A stretch of DNA of 51,347 bases from Clostridia bacterium (GTDB lineage Bacteria; Bacillota_A; Clostridia; Christensenellales; Aristaeellaceae), in the NCBI GenBank assembly GCA_017481065.1, contig JAFUPT010000057.1:1-51347 (forward strand). The letters run 5' to 3'. Below are positions 40,586-49,222 of this stretch, piece after piece (within the stretch, counting starts at the first letter, position 1; every line of letters starts with the position of its first letter). A program made the translations under genes and the position numbers. The notes beneath the pieces are model-generated. The model was not told the origin of the DNA. It worked only from the letters and a program-made list of their open reading frames with translations, and ran no database searches.

Positions 40586-41659
40586 ATGTCAGAAACGCTG
40601 TTGCAGGCGGAAAGCCTGGAAAAATCCTTCGGCGATACGCAGGTTCTCCGGGGCGTCAACCTGGATGTGCGCCCGGGCGAATTTGTAACCCTGCTGGGCC
40701 CTTCCGGCTGCGGAAAGACCACCACGCTGCGCATCATTGCCGGCCTTCTGGAGCCGGATGGCGGGCGCGTGCTGCTGGATGGCAAAGATATCACGAAGCT
40801 CGCTCCCGAAAAGCGGGATCTGAACACCGTGTTCCAGAATTACGCCCTCTTTCCCCACATGAATGTGGAGAAGAATATCTCCTACGGCCTGCGGGTGCGG
40901 GGCGTGAAAAAGGCGGAATGGAAGCCGAAGGTGCAGGAAATGCTGCGCCTTGTGCAGATGGAGGGCCATGAAAAGCGCATGCCCTCGGAGCTCTCCGGCG
41001 GCCAGTGCCAGCGGATTGCCATCGCGCGGGCGCTGATCCTCGAGCCCCGGCTCCTCTTGCTGGATGAACCCCTCGGCGCGCTGGATCTCAAGCTGCGCCG
41101 CCAGATGCAGATTGAGCTGAAGGATATCCAGAAGCGCCTCGGCATCGCCTTCGTCTATATCACCCATGACCAGGAGGAAGCCCTGAACATGTCCGACCGT
41201 ATCGCCCTGATGCACGAGGGCAGGTTTGAACAGGTGGGCACTCCCGGGCAGATTTATGATCATCCTGCCACCCGCTTTGCCGCAGAATTCATCGGCCAGA
41301 CGAATATGCTTTCCTGCCGCGTGGCAGAGGTGCACGGGGATGGGCTCGTGCTCGAATATGCGGGCGCGCGCATCCCGGCCCGGCGGGCGGAATTTGATGC
41401 GAAGGCGGGGGATGAAGTATGCCTCAGCCTGCGCACCGAGCGGCTCAGCTTCGGTACGAACCGCCTCGGAAGCTGCGCCCTCGAGGGAATCCTCGTGGAT
41501 AAGCGCTACGCCGGCGGCACCATGCGCGCCACCATACGCCTTGCCAGCGGCTTTGAGGTGCTGGCCCTCTGCGGCAGCGCCGACCGGGCCCAGGGCGAGG
41601 TGGGCGGAAGGGTGTTCCTCAGCTGGAACCCGGATGAAGCCCCCGTGGTGCGGGCGTAA
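40586..41659 (+). CDS. potA: Spermidine/putrescine ABC transporter ATP-binding protein
   Basis: PotA drives polyamine import. The 357-residue product has Walker A GPSGCGKTTT (39-48), Q-loop FQNYALFPHM, signature LSGGQCQRIAIARAL (the second Gln is replaced by Cys), Walker B LLLLDEPLGALD, H-loop THDQEEAL, and a C-terminal TOBE-type regulatory domain after residue 240. potB, potC and potD follow with short gaps or overlaps, giving a complete importer. GGAAG-type site precedes ATG 40586. Confidence 0.95.
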   Translation: MSETLLQAESLEKSFGDTQVLRGVNLDVRPGEFVTLLGPSGCGKTTTLRIIAGLLEPDGGRVLLDGKDITKLAPEKRDLNTVFQNYALFPHMNVEKNISYGLRVRGVKKAEWKPKVQEMLRLVQMEGHEKRMPSELSGGQCQRIAIARALILEPRLLLLDEPLGALDLKLRRQMQIELKDIQKRLGIAFVYITHDQEEALNMSDRIALMHEGRFEQVGTPGQIYDHPATRFAAEFIGQTNMLSCRVAEVHGDGLVLEYAGARIPARRAEFDAKAGDEVCLSLRTERLSFGTNRLGSCALEGILVDKRYAGGTMRATIRLASGFEVLALCGSADRAQGEVGGRVFLSWNPDEAPVVRA

Positions 41660-41671
41660 GGGGGCGGCGGC

Positions 41672-42523
41672 ATGAAAAAATCCAAGGCCGGGCTGCTCTC
41701 CATGCCGATGCTTCTGTGGACCTTCATCTTCGTGGGGGCCACCATCGGCTACATCATCCTGCTGAGCTTTCTAAAGAGAAATCCCGATGGCAACGGCGTG
41801 ATCTTTGAATTCACGCTGGAAAACTACAAAAAACTGGCCCAGCCGGGCTATGCCAGGGTATTCTGGCAAACCCTGCTGCTGGGCCTTGAAACCACCGCCA
41901 TCTGCATCCTGGTGGGCTATCCCTTCGGGCTTCTGATGGCCCGGGCCCAGGGCAGGTTCAAAACCGTGCTGATGCTGCTGGTAATCGTGCCCTTCTGGAC
42001 CAACGCCCTGGTGCGCATCTATGGCTGGCGCATCCTGCTGATGGGCGATGGCGCCATCAACAGCCTGCTGATGGCCATCGGCCTCATCGAAAAGCCGCTC
42101 AAGCTGCTCAATACCCGGGGAGCCGTGGTGCTGGGCATGGTCTACGGCCTGATTCCCTTCATGATCCTCTCCACCTATTCCAGCGCGGAAAAGCTGGACC
42201 GGGGCCTCATTGACGCCGGCCGCGACCTTGGCGCGAAACCCTGGAAGGTGTTTTTCACGGTGGAGCTGCCCCTCACCAAGCCCGGCCTGCTGGCGGGCAG
42301 CGTGCTGGTGTTCGTGCCGAGCCTGGCCCTGTTCTTCATCAGCGATCTGCTGGGCGGCGCGGAGGATATCCTGATCGGCAATGTTGTGCGGGACCAGCTG
42401 CTCAAGAGCCGCGATTGGCCCTTCGCAGCGGCGCTCTCCGTGGTGCTGCTGGCGCTCACGGGCATTGTGATGGCGGTTTACAGAAGGTCCGGCGGCAAGT
42501 CCTCGGACATGACCCTGATGTGA
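41672..42523 (+). CDS. potB: Spermidine/putrescine ABC transporter permease
   Basis: The 283-residue permease has six hydrophobic segments, beginning LLSMPMLLWTFIFVGATIGYIILLSFL. The EAA-type coupling loop lies near residue 185 (LIDAGRDLGAKPWKVFFTVELPLTKPGLLAGS), which contacts PotA. N-terminal residues fit the PotB/PotH group. It begins 12 bases after potA and ends 13 bases before potC. Confidence 0.94.
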   Translation: MKKSKAGLLSMPMLLWTFIFVGATIGYIILLSFLKRNPDGNGVIFEFTLENYKKLAQPGYARVFWQTLLLGLETTAICILVGYPFGLLMARAQGRFKTVLMLLVIVPFWTNALVRIYGWRILLMGDGAINSLLMAIGLIEKPLKLLNTRGAVVLGMVYGLIPFMILSTYSSAEKLDRGLIDAGRDLGAKPWKVFFTVELPLTKPGLLAGSVLVFVPSLALFFISDLLGGAEDILIGNVVRDQLLKSRDWPFAAALSVVLLALTGIVMAVYRRSGGKSSDMTLM

Positions 42524-42536
42524 GGAGGAATCCGCC

Positions 42537-43340
42537 ATGAAACGACGCATGAACGCCGGGGCGAAGATTTACCTCGCACTGGTTCTGATCCTGATGTACC
42601 TGCCGATGGTCATCGTGGTGCTCTATTCCTTTAATGCCAATGCCAGCCGCTTCCCCAATGAATTTACCGGCTTCTCCCTGCAGTATTATAAAGCATTGTT
42701 CCGGGATACCAAGGGGCTGGTGGAGGCGCTGGGCAACAGCCTCATCCTCGCGCTGCTGAGCTGCTCTGCTTCCATGGTGATCGGCACGCTGGGCGCGCTG
42801 GGCATGTCGAAGAAGAAGTTCCGGCTCCACGGCCTGTTTGAAACGGTTACCATACTGCCGGTGATGATTCCGGAAATCATCCTCGGCGTGGCATTTTTGA
42901 TGCTCTTCACCGCCGCCGGGCTGAAATTCGGCATGGGCACGCTGGTGCTTTCCCACGTCACTTTCTGCACGCCCTATGTATACATGCTGGTGAAGGGTCG
43001 CCTCGCGGGCATGGATGATACCCTCGAGGCCGCTTCCCGGGATCTCGGCGCCTCCCCGGCGCAGACCTTCTTCCGGGTGGTCCTGCCCCAGATCCTGCCG
43101 GGCATGCTCTCCGGCACGATGCTGGCCTTCGCCATGAGCCTGGATGATTTCGTGATCAGCTTTTTCGTCACCGGCTCAAACATCAATACCCTGCCGCTGA
43201 AGGTGTATTCTTCCGTAAAGACCGGCGTATCCCTGCAGGTGAACGCCCTCTGCACCCTCATCATGGCGGCCGCATTTCTGATTATGGGCGTGAGCCTATT
43301 TCGGCCCTCGCGCAAGAATAAAACGGAGGTATCCAAATGA
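42537..43340 (+). CDS. potC: Spermidine/putrescine ABC transporter permease
   Basis: The 267-residue second permease has six membrane segments and the coupling loop DTLEAASRDLGASPAQTFFRVVLPQILPGMLSG near residue 160, followed by FAMSLDDFVISFFVTG, the usual PotC/PotI block. GAGGAGG precedes ATG 42537. Its stop overlaps the potD start (ATGA), coupling the two. Confidence 0.95.
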   Translation: MKRRMNAGAKIYLALVLILMYLPMVIVVLYSFNANASRFPNEFTGFSLQYYKALFRDTKGLVEALGNSLILALLSCSASMVIGTLGALGMSKKKFRLHGLFETVTILPVMIPEIILGVAFLMLFTAAGLKFGMGTLVLSHVTFCTPYVYMLVKGRLAGMDDTLEAASRDLGASPAQTFFRVVLPQILPGMLSGTMLAFAMSLDDFVISFFVTGSNINTLPLKVYSSVKTGVSLQVNALCTLIMAAAFLIMGVSLFRPSRKNKTEVSK

Positions 43341-44371
43341 AAAAACTGCTTTCCCTGCTTCTGATCGCCGTGCTGGCGCTCTCTGCTTCCGCCTTTGCCG
43401 AGGAGGAAAAGGTGCTCAACATCTTCACCTGGGATGGTTACTTCGATGAAACCACCCTCACCCAGTTTCAGGAGGAAACCGGCATCAAGGTGAATTATTC
43501 CGTATTCGCCAGCAACGAAGAAATGCTGCTCAAGCTGCAGGCCGGCGATGTGACCGATTACGATATCATCCTCGCCAGCGATTATGCCATCTCCGCCCTG
43601 CGCAAGGATAACAAGCTCCTTCCGCTGGACAAATCCCAGCTCTCCAACTGGGAAAACCTGAACCCCGATTACCTGAACCAGTATTTCGATCCGGAAAATG
43701 TGTATTCCGTGCCCTACGCCGTGGGCACCCCGGTGATCGTCTATGATCCCAATCAGGTCGAGGGCGAGATTACTTCCTTCGCCGATCTCTGGGATCCCCA
43801 GTTTGAAGATCAGCTCTGGCTGCTGGACGACGCCCGCGTAATGATCGGCGAAACCCTGAAAATGCTGGGCTATTCCTACAACACCACCGATGCCGCCCAG
43901 CTGCAGCAGGCATATGAAAAGCTGGTGGAGCTCAAGCCCAACATCCGCGTGCTGGACTATGACCTCACCTACCATTACCTCGCCGCGGGCGAGGTGAAGG
44001 CCGCTTACCTCTTCACCCCCTACGCTGTGTACAACATGCTGGAAAATCCCGAGCTCAAGTGTGTATTCCCCTCCGAGGGCATCGGCTTCGGCATCGATTC
44101 CATCGTGATTCCCGCAGGCGCCCAGCATCCTGAGAATGCCCATGCATTCATCAATTTCTATCTCCGCCCCGAGGTTGCAAAGATCGTGGCCGAGTGGCAG
44201 GGCTACATCAACCCCAACGCCGCAGCTGATGAACTGATCGATTCCGGCTTTGCCGCCATGGATTGCTTCCATATTCCGGAAGAACTGCTCGCCACTGCTG
44301 AATATGTGCAGGACCTCAGCGCAGACGAGAGCCTGTTCCAGGATGTTTGGACGAACTTCAAGCTCAGCTGA
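43337..44371 (+). CDS. potD: Polyamine ABC transporter substrate-binding protein
   Basis: The 344-residue binding protein has a signal peptide (MKKLLSLLLIAVLALSASAFA/EEE) and a type II periplasmic-binding fold: VLNIFTWDGYFDETTL, YDIILASDYAIS, YSVPYAVGTPVIVY, YHYLAAGEVKAAYLF, in PotD order. The first IFTWDGYF block matches the PotD/PotF ligand pocket. There is no lipobox cysteine after the signal, although PotD proteins of Gram-positive bacteria are usually lipoproteins and Lgt and LspA are present. It might be released or held by the permeases. Spermidine versus putrescine cannot be told. Confidence 0.93.
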   Translation: MKKLLSLLLIAVLALSASAFAEEEKVLNIFTWDGYFDETTLTQFQEETGIKVNYSVFASNEEMLLKLQAGDVTDYDIILASDYAISALRKDNKLLPLDKSQLSNWENLNPDYLNQYFDPENVYSVPYAVGTPVIVYDPNQVEGEITSFADLWDPQFEDQLWLLDDARVMIGETLKMLGYSYNTTDAAQLQQAYEKLVELKPNIRVLDYDLTYHYLAAGEVKAAYLFTPYAVYNMLENPELKCVFPSEGIGFGIDSIVIPAGAQHPENAHAFINFYLRPEVAKIVAEWQGYINPNAAADELIDSGFAAMDCFHIPEELLATAEYVQDLSADESLFQDVWTNFKLS

Positions 44372-44690
44372 CCGCTCAGGGGACGCCGTCCCCTGAGCCC
44401 CCCTGCCAAAGGATGCTGTCCTTTGGAAACCTGCCAGGGGAAATGATTTCCCCTGGACCCCTCTGTATTGCGCTGCTGCGCAGCGCTGGGAAAAAGAAAG
44501 ATAGGCTCCCCTGTGCAAGGGGAGGTGGCGCTAGGAGGGAGCGAAGCGGCTAGCGGCGTGGATATCGGCTGTCCCGCCGCGCAGCTGCGACACGCCTTGG
44601 TGTGGCGCAGCCGACACGGCCGGAGGGGTTGCCGTTCTCCCTTTGGTGGGGTTCTTAGGGACAAAGCTCCTAAGTATCTTCGCCTTCCGC
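44372..44690. repeat. Composite palindromic element, block 11, with a nested second-family element
   Basis: Left half: CAGGGGAC-GCC-GTCCCCTG, linker CCCCCCTG, CCAAAGGAT-GCT-GTCCTTTGG, GAAACC, CCAGGGGAAAT-G-ATTTCCCCTGG, GACCCCTCTG, GCGCTGC-TGC-GCAGCGC. Then comes foreign sequence (about 44490-44632): AGGCTCCCCTGTGCAAGGGGAG, AGCGAAGCGGCTAGCGGCG, TCCCGCCGCGCAGCTGCGA, resembling the 16.2 kb and 51.2 kb repeats. The right half resumes as TCTCCCTTTGG, GGGGTTCTT, AGGGACAAAGCTCCT. The gap between potD and the DUF975 gene (385 bases) holds nothing else. Confidence 0.83.
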
Positions 44691-44756
44691 CCGCTCCCGT
44701 TCATCTTGACTACACAAAAACCTGCTATCCTATTCCTGTAAAGGTAGGTGACATTC

Positions 44757-46091
44757 ATGTTCGCATCCGATTTCCGCAGAATCGCCCGCGAGGCACTGCG
44801 CGACAAGTGGAAAAAAATGATACTGCTCACGCTGCTCAGCCTCGCGGTTTTCGATATGTTCGGCCTTGGCCTGATCCAGACAGCCTTCTTCGTGCTGGAA
44901 GAAACCCAGCAGATCGGCGATTTTGTGGTCACCACAGGGCGCCCCGTGGGCTTCGGCTGGGTCATTTGGGCCGTTTCGATGCTGTGGAGCGTGCTTAGCT
45001 CGATCGTGAATGTGGGCCAGTACCGCATGAGCGCAGTCGTTTTGGATGGCGGGGAGCCCACCCTGCGGGACCTCTTCCCGAAGGGACTGCTCTGGAAGGC
45101 GGTTGCTATGAACCTGGTGCGCAGCCTGCTGGTAGCGCTGCAATTCATGCTCTTCGTAATTCCCGGAATCATCGCCGCCCTGCGCTATGATATGGCGGAT
45201 TACCTGCTGGCGCAGAATCCGGAAATGGGCCCCATCGAGGCCCTGCGGGAGAGCCGCATCCGCATGCGGGGCAATAAGGGCCGCTTCTTCTGCCTGCAAT
45301 TCAGCTTCTTTGGCTGGATGCTTTTGCAGGGTGCGGTGCTGGAGGGCTTTGACCTCTTCTTCGGCGCTTCCGTCATGAACAGCACGGGGAGCTACCTCCT
45401 CGCCGCCTATATTGTCACCATCGCCGGTTGGATTGCCGGAGCTGCGCTGTATCCCTATATCAATGTCAGCTGCGTAGCCTTCTTCCGGGATGTGGAACAT
45501 CCGCAGACCATTGAGCCCGAGCGCCCGGTATTTACCTGGGGTGAATCCGGAGAGGAGCCGGATAACGACGCCGACGGCGTTGCTCCGCCGCCGGATTCCT
45601 CGCCCATTGAAAATGAGCCCGCTGCCCGGGAGCTCTTCTTCGCCCACGGCTGCAGCCGCGCCCGCATGCGCGAAGCCGGTGTGCTGGAGGAATATGAAAA
45701 CTACCGCGTGGATTCCTCCGCCGAGCATCGCTGGATGCAGGATTGGGGCAATATGCTCATGTACCGCTTCAGCAGCGATCCCGCTGTGCTGGACGATCTG
45801 CTCAGCCTCGTTTCCGAGTATTCCATGGCCGATCTGCTGGACCGCGCCATCGAGCGCATCGCCCGCCACATCCGCCAGAATACCCTGCCGGGCCAGGAAG
45901 TGCTGAACATGCTGGGCCGGGTGCTGGCCCTCGCCACCTCCGGCGCGTTCGCCGGGCATGAGGGCTATGTCGAGCGCAAGAAGGCGCAGGTCGCCGATAT
46001 GGCGGAGCGCCTGGAGCAACAGCTCGAACAGGCTGATCCCGATGGCGATTGGCAGAATGCCCTGCGGCTGATCCGCCGGATGTGCGAATAA
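44757..46091 (+). CDS. DUF975-like membrane protein with cytoplasmic C-terminal extension
   Basis: The 444-residue protein begins like DUF975 proteins (FASDFRRIAREALRDKWKKMILLTLLSLAVFDM) and has about six membrane segments up to residue 240, including PGIIAALRYDMADYLLAQNPEMGPIEALRESRIRMRGNKGRFF, the family's conserved loop. After residue 250 an acidic Pro-rich linker leads to a helical, soluble domain of about 165 residues that I do not recognise; plain DUF975 proteins lack it. Function unknown. ATG 44757 is preferred to GTG 44748. No convincing promoter was seen. Confidence 0.78.
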   Translation: MFASDFRRIAREALRDKWKKMILLTLLSLAVFDMFGLGLIQTAFFVLEETQQIGDFVVTTGRPVGFGWVIWAVSMLWSVLSSIVNVGQYRMSAVVLDGGEPTLRDLFPKGLLWKAVAMNLVRSLLVALQFMLFVIPGIIAALRYDMADYLLAQNPEMGPIEALRESRIRMRGNKGRFFCLQFSFFGWMLLQGAVLEGFDLFFGASVMNSTGSYLLAAYIVTIAGWIAGAALYPYINVSCVAFFRDVEHPQTIEPERPVFTWGESGEEPDNDADGVAPPPDSSPIENEPAARELFFAHGCSRARMREAGVLEEYENYRVDSSAEHRWMQDWGNMLMYRFSSDPAVLDDLLSLVSEYSMADLLDRAIERIARHIRQNTLPGQEVLNMLGRVLALATSGAFAGHEGYVERKKAQVADMAERLEQQLEQADPDGDWQNALRLIRRMCE

Positions 46092-46157
46092 ATGTTTCTT
46101 TCGGGCGGAAAATGGTTATCTATGGTGCAGAGAGAATTGCGAATGGGAGGAAAAACC

Positions 46158-46352
46158 ATGGAAAACTATACCGTATGCAACTGCAAGAAAGTTTCTTATT
46201 TTGATATCCTGGACGCCCTGCACAACTGCAAGAGCTTCGAAGAGGTGGAACAGACCTTCGCCGAGCTCCAGAGGATTACCCATTGCTCCACCGGCTGCGG
46301 CGGCTGCCACGACAAGGTGATGGATATCATCTCCGCCAACATGTCGGCCTGA
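46158..46352 (+). CDS. (2Fe-2S)-binding BFD-like protein
   Basis: The 64-residue protein is one BFD domain: VCNCKKV near residue 7 gives the first two cysteines and HCSTGCGGC near 43-51 the others, a C-x-C...C-x4-5-C-x2-C pattern that binds a 2Fe-2S cluster. Stand-alone BFDs act with bacterioferritin or as electron carriers; no ferritin gene is close. GGGAGG precedes ATG 46158 by seven bases. It is too short for common cut-offs. It follows the DUF975 gene by 66 bases with no promoter seen. Confidence 0.85.
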   Translation: MENYTVCNCKKVSYFDILDALHNCKSFEEVEQTFAELQRITHCSTGCGGCHDKVMDIISANMSA

Positions 46353-46354
46353 GG

Positions 46355-46600
46355 GGAGATGCCGGGGCGCTGTCCCGGACCCCGGCCGGGACGCTGTCCC
46401 TGCACCCTGCCAAGGGACGCTGTCCCTTGGAACCCTGCCAAAGGGGATGATCCCCTTTGGAAACCTCTGTAAGCAACGCTGCGCATTGCAAGAAAAAATT
46501 CTATGCCTGTCCTGTTCCGGGACAGGCATTTTTCTGCGGGGTCCAGGGGGAGGCGCTGCCCCTGACCAGCGTTCCCACGCCTTACCCCTAGCTTTTTTCT
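46355..46600. repeat. Composite palindromic element, block 12 (full copy)
   Basis: Modules: CCGGGGC-GCT-GTCCCGG, linker ACCCCGGCC, GGGAC-GCT-GTCCC, CCAAGGGAC-GCT-GTCCCTTGG, AACCCTGCC, CCAAAGGGGAT-G-ATCCCCTTTGG, GCAACGC-TGC-GCATTGC (one mismatch). The terminator at 46503-46534 follows, then a shortened right half GGGGTCCAGGGGGAGGC-GCT-GCCCCTGACC and AGCGTTCCC. It separates the BFD gene from lrgAB. Confidence 0.86.
46503..46534 (+). terminator. Terminator after the BFD gene
   Basis: Arms ATGCCTGTCC and GGACAGGCAT with a TGTTCC-type loop and five T residues. Confidence 0.82.
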
Positions 46601-46611
46601 GCATTCTGCCG

Positions 46612-46617
46612 TATAAT
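46612..46617 (+). promoter_or_regulatory. -10 element for lrgAB
   Basis: A perfect TATAAT lies 30 bases before the lrgA start. The expected -35 region (TAGCTT) is weak, which fits activation by a regulator. Confidence 0.4.
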
Positions 46618-46647
46618 ATTCCCAGCAATACAAAGGACGGTGTTCCC

Positions 46648-47007
46648 ATGCGCCATATCCATCGCTTTTCCATCATCGTTGCAATTTCTTTTTTGGGCGA
46701 ATTGCTCAACAGGCTCATTCCCCTGCCCATTCCGGGCAGCATATACGGGCTGGTTTTGATGTTCGCGGGCCTCTGCACGGGCGTTATTCCGCTGGAAGCC
46801 GTGCGGCAGGAGGGCCATTTCTTGATCAATATCATGCCGGTGATGTTCATTCCCGCGGGCGTGGGCCTGATGGAGAGCTGGGGCGTGCTGAAGGGCATGG
46901 TTGTGCCGGTGCTGGTAATCATGGTGGTTTCCACCTTTGTGGTGATGGGCGTTACAGGCGCGGTCACACAGGCAGCCATCCGCAGGGAGGAGGCGAAGCG
47001 CAAGTGA
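46648..47007 (+). CDS. lrgA: CidA/LrgA family holin-like protein
   Basis: The 119-residue protein has four membrane segments. The LrgA/CidA signature is visible as FLGELLNRLIPLPIPGSIYGLVLMF (about 13-37) and INIMPVMFIPAGVGLME (about 62-78). The family forms membrane pores linked to murein hydrolase control or to export of pyruvate and related acids. ATG 46648 is used; the longer open frame upstream reads through block 12. Its stop overlaps the lrgB GTG start (GTGA). Confidence 0.9.
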   Translation: MRHIHRFSIIVAISFLGELLNRLIPLPIPGSIYGLVLMFAGLCTGVIPLEAVRQEGHFLINIMPVMFIPAGVGLMESWGVLKGMVVPVLVIMVVSTFVVMGVTGAVTQAAIRREEAKRK

Positions 47008-47696
47008 AGGAATTCATCTCCGGCTCCGCCTATTTCGGCGTGCTGCTGAGCCTCGGCACATATTATCTCGGCACTTTACTGAAAAAGCGCTTCAAGGTGG
47101 TGCTTATCAATCCCATTTTGACCGCCATCGTGCTCACCATCGCGGTGCTGCTTGCGCTGGATATCGATTATGCGAGCTACAATGCCGGCGCAAAATACCT
47201 GAGCTACCTGCTCACTCCCGCCACGGTGTGCCTGGCGATTCCCCTCTATGAGCACCTGCAGCTGCTGAAGAAGAATTACCGGGCAATCCTGCTGGGCATA
47301 TTCTCCGGGGTGCTCGCCAGTTTGGGCTGCGTGCTGCTCTTGTCGCTGCTCTTCGGGCTGAACCATGCGGAATACGTCACCCTGCTGCCCAAATCCATCA
47401 CCACGGCCATCGGCATGGTGATGGCGGAGGAAATGGGCGGCTATCCCTCCATCGCGGCGGCGGTGATCATCGTAACCGGCATCCTTGGAAACATGTTTGC
47501 CGAGGGCTTCCTGAAACTTTTGCGCATCCGGAATCCCATCGCCCGGGGCGTGGCCATCGGCACATCCTCCCACGCCATCGGCACCTCCCGCGCCATGCAG
47601 ATCGGCGAAGTGGAGGGCGCGATGAGCGGCCTGTCCATCGTGGTCGCGGGGCTGATGACCGTGATCGGCGCATCGGTATTTGCACAGTTTATATAA
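47004..47696 (+). CDS. lrgB: LrgB family protein
   Basis: The 230-residue protein has about eight membrane segments. Family motifs: YFGVLLSLGTYYLG, ALDIDYASYNAGAKYLSYLLTPATVCLAIPLYE, LLPKSITTAIGMVMAEEMGG (near 133) and GVAIGTSSHAIGTSRAMQIGEVEGAMSGLS (near 185). It begins at GTG 47004 inside the lrgA stop, so both proteins are made together. LrgAB is usually controlled by LytTR regulators; one lies 10 kb away. Confidence 0.94.
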   Translation: MKEFISGSAYFGVLLSLGTYYLGTLLKKRFKVVLINPILTAIVLTIAVLLALDIDYASYNAGAKYLSYLLTPATVCLAIPLYEHLQLLKKNYRAILLGIFSGVLASLGCVLLLSLLFGLNHAEYVTLLPKSITTAIGMVMAEEMGGYPSIAAAVIIVTGILGNMFAEGFLKLLRIRNPIARGVAIGTSSHAIGTSRAMQIGEVEGAMSGLSIVVAGLMTVIGASVFAQFI

Positions 47697-47714
47697 TTCG
47701 AAATAATCTTATCG

Positions 47715-47749
47715 GCGAGCCGGGCAAAATTGGTATATTGCCCGGCTCG
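47715..47749 (+). terminator. Terminator of lrgAB
   Basis: Arms GCGAGCCGGGCAA and TTGCCCGGCTCGC surround AATTGGTATA, 18 bases after the lrgB stop; the T tail is weak. Confidence 0.7.
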
Positions 47750-47752
47750 CTA

Positions 47753-47781
47753 TTGCGTCATGGAAGGAAAAGGAGTATCAT
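47753..47781 (+). promoter_or_regulatory. Promoter of the MATE gene
   Basis: TTGCGT (47753-47758), 17 bases, TATCAT (47776-47781), directly after the lrgAB terminator. Confidence 0.5.
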
Positions 47782-47823
47782 ATAAACTAAGATAGTTTCG
47801 CTACAAGGGAGGGTGCTTTGCCC

Positions 47824-49206
47824 ATGCAGACGGGAACCACCAACATGACCACGGGCAGCGTGCGCCGGGTAATGATTTCCTTCGCATTGCCGGTGTTTTT
47901 GAGCCAGCTTTTCCAGCAGCTCTACAACACTGCGGATTCGGTGATCGTGGGAAACCTGCTGGGCAAGCAGGCGCTGGCGGCGGTCAGCTCCTCCGCATCG
48001 CTCTTGCAGCTGCTCACCAGCCTGATGGTGGGCGTGGCGATGGGTGCGGGCGTGGTCATTTCCCGCTATTTCGGCGCGAAGGAATACAAAACCGTCTCCC
48101 GGGCCATACATACCACCGTGGCCTTCGGCCTGGCGGCCGGCGTGATCATGATGGCCGTGGGCGTGGTCCTCTCGCCGGTGCTGCTCCGCTGGATGGGCAC
48201 CGCGCCGGATGTAATGGCCGATTCCGTGTCCTACTTCCGCAGCTATTTTTACGGCTCCATCGCCGTGATGCTCTACAATGTGTTCACCGGCATCATGAAC
48301 GCCCTCGGCGACAGCCGCCGCCCGCTCTATTACCTGATGTTCTCCTCCGCGCTCAATGTGGGGCTGGATCTGCTCTTCATCGGCGGCATGGGCTTCGGCG
48401 TGGGCTCTGCGGCGGTGGCCACGGTGATTTCCCAGGCAGCCAGCGCCATCCTCTGCTTCATGCACCTGCGCAAGCCCGGCACCATCTACCAGCTGCGCAT
48501 CCGGGATGTGCGCTTCGATATGCCGCTGATGAAGGAGGTTGTGCAGATGGGCCTGCCCACCGGCGTGCAGAATTCCATGATCGCCGTGGGCAATGTGATG
48601 GTGCAGAGCAATATCAATGCCTTCGGCTCCGACGCCATGGCTGCCTGCGGCGCCTACGCCAAGCTGCAGGGCTTTGCCTTCCTGCCCATCATGAGCTTCG
48701 CCATGGCGCTCACCACCTTCACCAGCCAGAACCTCGGGGCAAAGCAGTATGACCGCGCCAAACAGGGCGCGAAGTTCGGCATCTTTGCCATGCTCATCCT
48801 GGCGGAAATCATCGGCGTGCTGCTCACCGCCTTCGCCCCGGCGCTGGTGCGCCTCTTCAATACCGATCCCGCCGTGGTCGGCATCGCCGTCACCCAGGCC
48901 CGCATCGAAAACCTCTTCTTCTTCCTGCTGGCCTTCTCCCATGCGGTGGCGGGCGTCTGCCGCGGCGCGGGCAAGGCCACGGTGCCCATGCTGGTGATGC
49001 TCTCCGTCTGGTGCGTGTTCCGCATCATCTTCATCACCGTCGGCATATCCATCTTCCATGATATCCGTGTGCTCTTCTGGGGCTATCCGCTCACCTGGTG
49101 CATCAGCTCCATCATCTTCCTCGTCTACCTCACCAAGTCCGACTGGGTGCACGGCTTCGAGCACAGGCACGTCCACCATCGTCTCCGCTTCTTCCACCAC
49201 GACTGA
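47824..49206 (+). CDS. MATE family efflux transporter
   Basis: The 460-residue protein has 12 membrane segments in two similar halves. Typical blocks: PVFLSQLFQQLYNTADSVIVGNLLGKQALAAVSSS (about 23-57), GVVISRYFGAKEYKTVSRA, NALGDSRRPLYYLM, and GLPTGVQNSMIAVGNVMVQSNINAFGSDAMAA in the second half. MATE proteins export drugs or metabolites with sodium or protons. GGGAGGG is ten bases before ATG 47824; a TTG at 47818 is possible. The C-terminus ends in a His-rich tail (HRHVHHRLRFFHHD). Confidence 0.92.
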   Translation: MQTGTTNMTTGSVRRVMISFALPVFLSQLFQQLYNTADSVIVGNLLGKQALAAVSSSASLLQLLTSLMVGVAMGAGVVISRYFGAKEYKTVSRAIHTTVAFGLAAGVIMMAVGVVLSPVLLRWMGTAPDVMADSVSYFRSYFYGSIAVMLYNVFTGIMNALGDSRRPLYYLMFSSALNVGLDLLFIGGMGFGVGSAAVATVISQAASAILCFMHLRKPGTIYQLRIRDVRFDMPLMKEVVQMGLPTGVQNSMIAVGNVMVQSNINAFGSDAMAACGAYAKLQGFAFLPIMSFAMALTTFTSQNLGAKQYDRAKQGAKFGIFAMLILAEIIGVLLTAFAPALVRLFNTDPAVVGIAVTQARIENLFFFLLAFSHAVAGVCRGAGKATVPMLVMLSVWCVFRIIFITVGISIFHDIRVLFWGYPLTWCISSIIFLVYLTKSDWVHGFEHRHVHHRLRFFHHD

Positions 49207-49222
49207 TCAAAGGAGGAATCCC

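Noticed and set aside
44347..44664. Short ORFs inside the repeat blocks (for example those ending in SFPLAG or SVPWQG-like strings)
   Set aside because: They are translations of the palindromic elements, recur in several blocks and frames, and lack ribosome sites.
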